From Marsupella aquatica (Eukaryota > Marchantiophyta), in contig OZ316898.1 of NCBI GenBank assembly GCA_973895155.1, forward strand, positions 3,782,001 through 3,846,000: 64,000 bases of DNA, given 5' to 3'. The notes beneath the pieces are model-generated. The model saw only the letters and a list, made by a program, of their open reading frames with translations. It had not been told where the DNA came from and made no database searches. Position 1 is the stretch's first letter. The number at the start of each line of letters is the position of its first letter. Made by a program: the position numbers and the translations under genes. Shown piece by piece: positions 32,701-42,965 of the stretch.

Positions 32701-33935
32701 CTCTCCTAAAACCCATGATTCGAACTTCCCTCAAATTATTAGATATACAGTTAATCAGATCCAGTTCTATGTTCCCGATAAGCGGTCTTGAAATACGCAT
32801 AGGTACACTCACCCGAAGTTCTTAAAGCACCGTTCGATGGCAATCGCTGCGCTCATCAGGAAAGGACTGTTCTATGTTCATCTAAAAAGTCAATCGAAGT
32901 GAATAAATAACTAAATTGCTAGAAAGTTTAAAAAAAATGTTAATCAAAGACTAGCAGTGGAATCCAAACATGGTTGCTGCATTGGAGGTAAACTGACATC
33001 CTTGAGTAATTATAAAGACTGCTCGATGCTGTCGAGCAAGGCAGTTACAGACCCTATGCCTACGATTCAACAATTGAAACAAATATGGACAGACAGATGT
33101 ATTATCTGTTCGAGAAATATGATTGAGGGTAACATTTGCAATTAGTGTCTGGCCACGATTTGACAGGAATTTCAACAACGCTGGCATCTTAATCTTGTGC
33201 TGAGAAAAATAGAAGCTCCACCGTAATCATATCCTGCGCTGCTTTTGTTCCACAAACTCTCCGTTCTACGGAGACTTTAAGAAAAAACCTCGTTAACTTT
33301 GTGCTAAAACCAATGTAGGATCACAACAACTATCCTTTGTCCGGTACTTCAGTTCCACGTATTTTCTGATGGAGTTTCTAGGACCAATTGACTGGAAAAT
33401 TCTTGACGCTGCAACCTATAAATGGCTGACCCTGAATTTGGTGAACCTTGAGTGACAAAGCTCAAGACACTTCTTCCCTAAACTTATATCTGTCCGACTG
33501 GCAGCTCCAATAGTGCTTTCATGGAAGCCATTGGTGCCAGTCCAATCTATCAATTCAACTTATTCCCAAATAGTCCAACGAGAATCAGCTGTAAGATTTG
33601 TCGTAAGTGCAAAAGAGAGAATAAGCCTTCTAAGTTACTCCCAAACGACAGACTCTCGTCTGAGGGAAGACGAGAAACAATTTAACAGTGCACTAGGCTA
33701 CTCCGTGCCTGTGCCATTTTTCAGATGTTTCTTCGGCCCTGTTGTCTTACAAGGACCCAAAACATGGTTGACGAGAAACTCAAAAATTGCTCTGAAATAA
33801 AGCAGGTCAATGTGAGGCCATTTTCCCATCAAGCTGGGTGTACCAGATTATTGAGATGTACTAAGACCCAGTGTCCTTCGATAGGATTTCTTCTGCACAC
33901 CGCTATCATTAACAGTTCCAGCGCCATGTTTAGAT
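29791..33935. other. No gene seen; repeat fragments and a C-run
   Basis: Contains a dispersed-repeat-like piece (29940-30140), a homopolymer of 17 C (30378-30394) and the 31430-31502 repeat related to 28382-28449. The remaining short frames have no recognised similarity. 33500-33935 is downstream of the xylanase gene. Confidence 0.5.
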
Positions 33936-36900
33936 CTAGACTCTGAGATCCACCGTGGAGAAGCCATTGCCCTTTGTGACATTAAAACTGTTGCTAACAT
34001 TCCTTCCCTGCACGTTAAGAGTATATTCTCCTTGGAACCCACGGAATGCAATTTGACCCTGTTGATCGGTCACACCCTGAAAACTGGTCAGCCACTCTTT
34101 CTTAAGAGCAATAAAGCGACGCCCGCATTCATTGACTCTCTTGTCCGAATCAACAAGATGAGAGTTTTTTCTGCACATCGAACCTTCCCAGAATCCCCAC
34201 AGCATGAAACCCTCCACGGAAGGATGGGCATAAGCTTCTCGTAGAATCACCTCCAGATCATCTGCCCTCAAATATTCATTGACAGATTCAACATCTACCT
34301 CGGTGAACCAGATTGGAAGCCCAAGTGTACTAAGCTCATTGAGAGCCTGTTCAATGATGGGTCCAATTGGGACGTTCAGATGACCTTGAATACCAATTCC
34401 TCCAATTGGTGCACCATTGGACTGTAGGTCGCGAATATGCTCGATGTATTTCTGGGGTGAAGCGTTGGAGTCTTCCCCATCCTCAACATGGTAGTCGTTA
34501 ACAAAGAGAACGGCCTGTGGATCGAATTGATGTGCCAGTTGGAAAAGGTATGGCCAGAACTGAGGGCCCAACTTATCCTTGTAGAATGATCCATGAAGCA
34601 TCTCATTATTCACGTCATAATGTTTGAACTGACCGTGGTATCGTGTCAGGAGGCCGCTGACCCTATCCTGCACAGCTTCTGCAAGTTTTTGGGCATCCAA
34701 TTTCTTTAACCAATCCTGTACAGTATCCTCTGTTTCCCAAAGGATGCAATGACCTCGCATTAAAATCCCATTACGGTTGCAGAACTCCACCATTTCGTCG
34801 GCATCGTCATACTTCAATTTGCCTTGATTCGGTTCTGTCCATCCCCACTTGATCTCGTTGTCAAAAACTGCCCAGTTAAATTGCTCAACAAAAAACTTTG
34901 TGTATCCCTTGTTGGCAAGATTCCATTGACTGATACAAGTTCCGAGAGGGAAGCTATTTTTTGTTTGTTGAATGGTAACTGGTATGCCGGGACGAAGTGG
35001 ACGGCCATTCGAGTCTTGGAGCCTGACAACTACATCACACTTACGAACCTACAAACAACAATGCCACATACATTTTCAGATTTAAGGAGAGGCAAATAAT
35101 TGATGAACCAGACAAGTCTGGTGCCAGTCCATGTACAAACACCTCAAACATGTGATTCTCACTCCAACATTTAAATCAGAGGTTCCTATTTTATGCATGC
35201 AATAGATCCTCGCTTCCTGTCATAAACATTTGTCCCTCAATCTCTCGTTTTATTACAGTTAAAGAATTCATTCTCCTCCCAAAGATGTTCAATTAATCTT
35301 ATAACATACCTTGTCTGTTTTCTCCTTTAAATAAGGTACGCGTGCCAACCGGTCAACTGCAAATATATGGAGGCCTGCCACCTTCATGTCTATACCTGGG
35401 GCAGGGCCTTGAAAGTAAACAATAACTTTTTCAGGCTTTTTTTCAAGCCGAAGAGAACCAGAAACCTCGGTCCAATCTGTACCTGCATACACCTCCCCGC
35501 CTTGCACCCACGCCCCATCCACACCTAAGGCAACATTAACTCTTTGGGGCGTCAGAATACCACGAGAACCGGGAGGGAGGGCTATTGCAACCCATGCAGT
35601 CACTTGGTATGTATTGAAGAGCTGAAGTTTCTCTGTGATTGTTTGTCCAGGACCTTCCCAAACCTGCGTCCGATTTGATACATAGAGAAACCTGCCGTGC
35701 AAGCCTGGTGCCGGAGAACCGATAAAAGATCTGACTGCATTTGCACCTAACATAAGAGGGCTGCCAGGCGAAATAGTCAAGCGACAATTTCCCATAGGAT
35801 ACCAGGCACCCAGCCCACCTTCCAAGTTGCTGTTGCCAATAACATTCACCCCAAACATTGGGTCCTGCATAGAAGAATTTGTTAATCTTATTTACTATTG
35901 CCACAAATACTACACTATACTAATGAAAAGATTTTGTGATCGATGCATCATTGACCAAATCCTGAGAGAAAAATTATTGTAAATGTTCAAAAATCAATCC
36001 AGGATAAAGGAAAGTTGGGCACCTTAAGTGCTGGTGGACCTGTAGGCCTGGCTCGAACTGGAATGAACATTGCAAAATTGTCTACCAAAAGATCAGTACC
36101 TCCCGGTGGACCTTCGAGGTAAACTGTAGCCAGCTTTGGTAGCTTATTCACAAGAAATTCTCCTTTCAGCTCCGTCCAGTGTGAATTAAATGCCTTTCCC
36201 CTAATAACAAGTAAATCTCAAATAGAATTAGTTTCCAAATTCATGACACCATCGGTGGAAAGATAAAGCCTAGTGTATTAAATACCCATGCAACTATAAC
36301 CATTATTCGACGACACCGCAGTCCAAAATGTGAACAAGCAGATTGAGGTTGCTCTAACATTACTCGAGAGACGAGTCTAGCAGACAATTATTGGCTTTCA
36401 GGTATATATTTCCAGGTTATTGTGAAATCGTTATCGTGAAGTGAAAACTATGTCTCGCAATCTTTCCCTGAGTATCCCTGAAGGTGCACTATAGAAGGAG
36501 GGTTTGTAGTACTGGATGAGGGACTGTACGGAATGGACCTTACAATACGCAGGAGTCCTGCAAGAGGATTAGAAAAAATTAACTACCAGTGATCACTTAC
36601 TTTGCAAGAGTGATGTATTGATCCTTATTGTCCATTCCTTTCAGGTAGAGGGTGGCCAGCACATTTGCTTCAGCAACATTCCCACGAATACGAATTTGAC
36701 CTGTTACACTATAGAGCATACTCTCTTCTATACGTCCTGTGATTTCCTGTTCAATCCCCTGCCATCCCTCAGTCCTGTTTCCTGCAACTGCAAAGAATTT
36801 TCCTGTCGCAGGAAGAATTCTGCCATTATCTAGACTCTCACACACATATATGTTGCAGTTTTTTGCCCTCCATTCTCGCAAACCGTCTGTAAATCCTGAG

Positions 36901-38973
36901 TTTTGGACCAGGATTCGCGGATTACCACTCACTGTTAACTTTCCCTGTCACAAGACACAATTACAAAATTGATTAAGTAAGAGGAGAAGACGCTGACCAC
37001 AACCTACGCTGCCATAATTCCCCTAAAAGGCTGTCTGGATTTTCACTCACCAGCAGGGTGTCTTGAAACAATCGGAGCATCTAGGTGTTATATTTTTTGT
37101 TCAGTTTACTTAGAAAAGAAAGATAATTGATCAATCCACTTCAAGAACCATTGGTATAAACAATTTTCATGCATCAAATGGGAATCTATGCAGCGAGGAC
37201 GGCAAATATTGAGGACGTCACTAATTTTGAGAAAGGCAGCAAGGGAGTTATCTCTGGGAGTTTTGAAAAGTGTCAGTCATCATGGAATATCTGAGACCAA
37301 CCACATTCAAGTTTTGAACTAATTTGTGGCACAATTCTTCCTAACTTCCACTTACCTAACAAAATGAGAGTAGCTCGAATTATGATTGCAACTTCCCTCT
37401 TTCATACTTCAGGCTTGGCGAGGCAATTATTCCATGTGGTATGACCGGTCACGGTGTGTCACTCAAATCACAGCTGGATGAGACCAAATAACGCACCCAA
37501 GAAATCCAAGTTTGCTCACCTGATCATCCGAAATTTGAAGACGCTCAATTCCCTCAATACCCTGCCGGAAGAGGCGAAGGAGAACCATATCAGACATGCC
37601 TTTATTACTTACAGCAAAAATATTCCAAGAACACTCGTAAGGAACGACGGTCCTATGGCTCCCCGCAATGACAACACCACGATGAACAGACCTGGCTCGA
37701 ACTCTATCTCACAACGATGCAATGACAGCAAAGAGATCTACTAAGTAGGCCATCTCAAGACGTTAAATAGTTGTATCATGGCCCGAATGATCTCAGAAAC
37801 AAAATTCTACTAGTAACTCTGACCGAGAGATCTAACATTCAGAGTCGGGATAACTGACTAGGATTTCACGTCCTTAACATATGAAGAACATATAACTCCT
37901 GGACGTATCGGACAAGATTCGCAAAAGCCTGAGAAATTGTTTCAGCAACTTGATGTGCTGTAAGCTTTTGATTCTCCCTTAAAACTGAGAGATTAGTCTT
38001 TTTGGGACTTAAGAGTTCTGTGCCCTTCCAATTCTTACGTTTATAGAGCGACCTAACGAATGATCATCAATTCAACAAGTTCAGACAAGACTTCATCCCA
38101 GTAGGAGGTAACACCTGCCAACATTCTCAACTGAAAACCGAAGCTGTGGAGATTAGAGCGAAACATACCGCTTGAGTCTGCGGCACTAAAGGAATTATAG
38201 CAACGCTGCTGACTAGAATATCAATCCCAGGGCTTGGGCCCTCGAAGTACAAAATTGCCTTGGCTGGCAGTTCATTGAGCCGAAGCTTCCCTGAAAACAA
38301 ACTCCACTTTCCTTCTGTAACGGCCACGCTGCATAGATCAGCAGCTGATAATTAGCAAAGAGGCCCAAGACCCAGCTCATAGAAATGGCAGAGAAGCTGC
38401 AAAGTCCGTAGACACGGCTTTCTCTTTGCCATACGCGATGAGCCATGTCACAGCAAAAGACTACAAGAACCCCTTACAAAAGTGGCTTCGACTCGAATGA
38501 GGGAGAAGGAATGAATGAAGGAAACAGTCTAACCTTCCTATCCAGATAAAATTTTCGCCTCCTGAAGCCTTCTCCGCCTTCAGGGTACAAATCACTTCTG
38601 CATCCTTTGCCTCGGCGCCAATCCCAACCCATGCTTCCACTCGATATTCCACGTCGATCTCCAGCCTGTCGCCGATCTCTTGAGCCAGCCCCTCCCATGT
38701 ATTTTTTCGGCCATGGGCAATGCAATAGGTGGAACCACCGAAGGTGCCCAAGGAGAGACTGCAACCAAGCCCGAACCAGCCCTGTGTTCCATCGGCAAAA
38801 GTGGGATTGACCACAATGTTGAACGGCGGAGGAGCAGAATTCGAGTAAGCGGTCGTTTGGGCTGAGGCCTGCTGCGCATGCTGTGCAGCAGTCCTCTCCG
38901 CTAGGCTCCCCATCATTGTCTTCTTCACCAGATCTTTGCCTTTGCGGCTCAAAGACCCCAACACTTTGCTCAT
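33936..38973 (-). CDS. GH10 endo-1,4-beta-xylanase with three CBM22 modules, six exons, 929 aa
   Basis: Exons on the minus strand: 38973-38534, 38328-38169, 36944-36601, 36200-36023, 35864-35310 and 35048-33936. All junctions are GT-AG and phases sum to exactly 930 codons. The enzyme hydrolyses internal beta-1,4 bonds of xylan, a cell-wall hemicellulose. CBM22 modules occupy residues about 50-200 (exons 1-2), 201-374 (exons 3-4) and 375-559 (exon 5). The GH10 barrel begins near 560. The acid/base Glu is in HYDVNNEMLHG (about residue 708) and the nucleophile Glu in PIWFTEVDV (about 809). A short beta-rich C-terminal extension ends at TAG. Length and layout match plant enzymes such as Arabidopsis XYN1/RXF12. 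The N-terminus (MSKVLGSLSRKGKDLVKK) has no signal peptide. A paralogue lies about 14 kb away on the same strand. Confidence 0.9.
36444..36474. repeat. 31-bp exact repeat, copy in xylanase intron 3
   Basis: Begins AAAACTATGTCTCGCAATCT and is identical over 31 bp to 41257-41287, same orientation. Flanks are unrelated on both sides. Confidence 0.85.
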
Positions 38974-40520
38974 TCTAAGAAATCTAAACGCAGGACAGTG
39001 ACCGTCTCATCGCACACATCGCAGGCATCGACCGACGACAAGCGAGCTTCGATCTAAATGTCCTCTAGCTTCGTTCGTCTCCTCTTCAGAAGCCTTAAGC
39101 CAAGTGGCAAACCGAGTACTGTAACAGAAAACTTTGCACAGTACAGTTCTAGCTCAAATGACGGAAAGACGGATTGCTTCACTCGTCAGGAAGAAACAGA
39201 GTCCACTCTTCCGCACCTTCAGAAACCCATCAATTCATTTCTTGACTTCAAAGAAATGTGCTGTTCTCTGACACCGAATGCTTCCATGATCAAGAGTGAG
39301 TTGGACACCCTGTTCTACTGCCTTGCAGTTGCAATGCTGTTTGCCTGTTTCTCTCCTCCTCCTGCGTAAAAAGTGCAGATCTAACTCATAGCATTGATGG
39401 CAATCAAGCTAGCTCCTGATGCTTTGTTTTGTCCCGAATCCATCCTTGGCGTAATTATTGTATATTCGTTTTCATAAATCGCCGAAAGTGCAGGATCGAC
39501 AGTCACGATCTCCCAACTCAGAAGAATGCATCTCTACTTGCGGCAGCTACCATTGTGTGACAAGTGGAAGAGGACGTCTCCACTGTTGAAGGCTGTAGCT
39601 CCAAACATCGTCATGACCTCCATTGTGGGCAGCCCGATCGGATGGTGGTGGTTTGTCCAAAATCGTATTAGGACCTCCAAAGTGGCTCTAATTACTAACG
39701 TGTCTCAAATCTTGTGACCTAGGTTTCTAGAGTGATGTATCTATAATTCCAAGGCTCATCATGTATGTCAAATGATAATCATGTATGTATTTTATATTTA
39801 TATTTGTATTAAAAAATATTCAGTGCCCCACCATAACATATGTACATAGAGAAGAGTATATATTTTATCTATGATTATTAAAATGACTATATGCATAATG
39901 TTTTTTTATTATTCAAATAATGTGAATAAGGTATATATTTTGGTGATATTTTTATTGTTCTCCTCTCTATTCATGTTCAAAGAACAGGTAATCAGGGCTA
40001 GTCTAACTAATAACACACTATCCAAAGCTACTTCCTGGGCCTAATATTTAGAGTGAAGCATACAATCTAAGTGAGTGTGTAACTGAAAGTGAGGGTCCAG
40101 AGGTAACTCTAAGTGAGGGCATAACTGAAAGTGCAGGTGCAAACAAAAAACAGGGATGGGGGCAAAGATGAATAAGAAATAAGGGGTAATTGTTTTTTTT
40201 CTTTCTGAAAGGTCGTTTGGTCTCCTCTCCTCATCTGTATTTATGATCAAGGAATATGTACTCAGGCTGGTTAAATTATAGGCCTTCCCCCAAACCATAT
40301 GTGGGTTACTAAGCCTCCAAGGGCTATTTACCACTCCATGAGGGCCAACCCGCCAGGCTACCCCCTAGAATTCAGTAAATAGATAAATCTATTCTCTTTC
40401 TGATTGGCCCCTTTATCCCAACATGTTCTTTGCTCACAACCCTTCATACTTGTACTATTTTGCAAAGACTCAATGTTGTTTTCCCCTTTGATCTCCATAA
40501 AATTAGAGTACTCACTCCTT

Positions 40521-40522
<2 letters not shown>

Positions 40523-40570
<48 letters not shown>
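40523..40570. repeat. Microsatellite (AG)24
   Basis: Forty-eight uninterrupted bases of alternating A and G. Length is likely polymorphic. Confidence 0.97.
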
Positions 40571-40573
<3 letters not shown>

Positions 40574-41256
40574 ACTTGATTGTGATCTCTTTCCTTCTTC
40601 CCCCACGGGAAGAACAATGATCTTAAATTTGCTAAAAATTAATATCTTTAGTTTTTCTCTCATAGTCACTTTGCTCCAGTGAACAAATCATGGGGGAGTC
40701 TCAAAGCAATTAAATTGTGTACCCTATATAGATCTTTCTCAAATTAGTTTTATGCGTGAAAAACCAACTGATCTTGTCCTAAGGGCACAACTTACAGAAG
40801 AATTCACCACCTCTCCCTCTCGTCAAGCTGTTGTTGTCGTTAGTATGTAGAACATAACACACCTGGGCTCTTTTTTCATTCAATAACTTGATATGTCCAT
40901 GGATTTTGCAAATCCAAAACATGGGTTTTTTCTTTACAGCCAGTTGCAACACTAGCTACACTGGGAGCAGCAGCAATTTACTAGCTACGGAATTGATGAG
41001 ATGCAGATTGACATTCAAAGTAAAAATTCTACTTGAGTAAACAGAACATTTTGAAGGCCCCATACAGGTTTAGCAATCCATCTAGGCATTTTTCAAACAT
41101 TCGACTGTAACGTGGGGACAATCAGTTTACCACCGAAATAATTTCTGTGGAGGAAGTGTAACTCCAACAGCGAGAGCAGTTTTGAGCAGCAATGACGTTC
41201 GTAGCGCGACTCTCACGTGATCGACGTCTTACAGCCTCGAGCACAGAATTTGACGA

Positions 41257-41287
41257 AAAAACTATGTCTCGCAATCTTTCCCTGAGT
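41257..41287. repeat. 31-bp exact repeat, intergenic copy
   Basis: Identical to 36444-36474. It lies about 330 bp upstream of the CPN60 pseudogene. Confidence 0.85.
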
Positions 41288-41609
41288 AGATTGACTGCAG
41301 TTTGCAGTTAAAGCTTCAATCTCTAATAATGGTGAATGAAAAGGTTTAGGGTTTTGCAGAGTGGCCCTCAGATTACAGCGTTGGAGGTGAATTGCGAATC
41401 CCGGTGTTTTGTCCTTGTCTGTTCTGTGAATCTCGGTTCATTTGTAGTATGTAGAAATCATAGCAATTGACCTCAACGTTATTCTTCATAGCAATCAGCA
41501 GACAGATACTCTCTATTGCTGGTCCAACTGGGAATTGACATTGTAGAATTCAAGCAGGTCGCAATGGGTGCGAAACTAAGGAGAGAATGCATCAGGTTGG
41601 CAGTTTTGG

Positions 41610-42740
41610 GGTTTAGGGTTCTTGTGCTCCGAGGTGTTGAGCAATAGCAGCTGCTGTGAAGGATACCATGGGTAGGAGACAGCTGCTTAATGTAATTGTT
41701 GCCTGTCTCTCAGAAAATAAGTAGGTTTACATGAATCGTAGTCGTGCGACATTCTTAAATTAGTCGCGCATTGCTTTGTGAATCTATTATTCTTTTCCAC
41801 GGTGGAAATGTGGTTATTGAGCGAAGATTGGGTTCTCCTAAAGCTAGCGATGGTGTGATGGTGGCATTTAAGGAAAGAAAAAAAACCGTTGGAGCTAGTT
41901 TGGTGAAGCAAGTTCCAAGTGCTACCAAACAACACTGCTGGAAATGGTGTGCAGCACTCGCTGTCATAAGTTTGCACATTCCGATGGGATGTGTTCAGGA
42001 GCAACGTGCGTGACAGTACTTACGGGGGCAATTTTCTCAGAGGGCTACGGAAATCTGTAGCAGTGGGAATGAATGCCATGGACTTTAGGCGTGGTGTCAA
42101 TCTAGCAGTCGACGCTGTTGTTGCAAATATAAAACCCAGAGCAAAAATGATCAGTACATCGGAAGAGATTGCCCAAGTGAGTAGCTTTGACTTGATAAGT
42201 TTCTCCGTGTGTAATTGTTTAGACGCACCAGCTGTGCAGGTTTACTGAACCTGGTTTGATCTTAGGTTGGAAGAATTTCGGTCAATGGGGACCGAGAGAT
42301 TGGGGACTTCATTGCTCGAGCGATGGAGACAGTTGCAAAAGAGGGACTTAACAGTGTATCTGTAAGTGGCTATAACCAATTCTTAGTCATGCCAAACGAG
42401 AGTTTTCAGCTTCTTCCGTGGTCAGCTAGTTAGGGCCTTCTCCTTGGTGCTGGTACTTTATTCGTCATTCTTTGAACGTTTTGTGTGGATTTCATATTTT
42501 GCCTTGTATTGGATACGATGGACTACTGCTGCCTTTGCAATCTGGCATACGGAACATGCTCCTCCAACTTACACCTCACTGAAATTCCCATCGTTCTTTC
42601 TTCTTTAAAGGACACATGAATGTGTGGTGTTGCAGGACGGAAAAAATCTTTACAACGAACTAGAAGTTTTGGAGGGCATGAAGCTTAATCGAGGCTATAT
42701 ATCTCCTTACTTGATTACAGATGTTAAGTCCCCCAAACTG
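41610..42740 (+). pseudogene. Truncated mitochondrial-type chaperonin-60 pseudogene, introns retained
   Basis: Fragments of HSP60/CPN60 in the right order. 41610-41680 has VLVLRGVE, then after a frame change AAAVKDTMGR. About 41800-41960 has GGNVVIERRLGSPK and VGASLVKQV. Exon 41999-42176 has [12 protein letters not shown], then in another frame [20 protein letters not shown] and [10 protein letters not shown]. Exon 42266-42361 has NGDREIGDFIARAME. Exon 42636-42740 has [11 protein letters not shown] and RGYISPY. Introns with GT-AG ends survive, so it arose by DNA duplication, not retroposition. It has frame changes and a stop (TAG near 42057), and ends after the apical-domain start, missing more than half of the protein. 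The SVA-GMNAMD-RRG and [10 protein letters not shown] signatures are typical of the mitochondrial group. It stops 225 bp before the PPR start. Confidence 0.88.
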
Positions 42741-42965
42741 GTAAGTTTCAATGGCCTGGAGCATGATAGCTTCGGATTTAGGATCTGGAAAATTACATGT
42801 GTTGTTTAACTCTACTGATCGAGCTAAAGTGTGTTGTAACACTTCACCTGAAGTGGACAGATGCCTGCCTACACCATACCACAGAATGCTGGATTCATCT
42901 CAAGATCTGATAGTGGGTAGTGGTGCTGACAGAGGAACCCCAGAGTACCTGAGTTTAATCATAAT

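Larger units (their letters stand above)
38974..41609. other. Intergenic; no gene confidently seen
   Basis: 39058-39369 (plus) is a 103-codon frame that starts 85 bp from the divergent xylanase start. It begins MSSSFVRLLFRSLKPSG and ends with a hydrophobic stretch; it is unsupported and may be chance. 39720-40000 is very AT-rich. A long AG microsatellite lies at 40523-40570. Confidence 0.5.

Noticed and set aside
37454-37744. 96-codon plus-strand frame
   Set aside because: Falls inside intron 2 of the minus-strand xylanase gene and matches nothing.
39058-39369. 103-codon frame divergent from the first xylanase gene
   Set aside because: No similarity recognised. It could be a real small gene but only its position argues for it.
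42624-42809. Upstream exon of the PPR gene
   Set aside because: The frame is the last readable CPN60 exon with its own GT donor. Nothing indicates splicing into the PPR frame.
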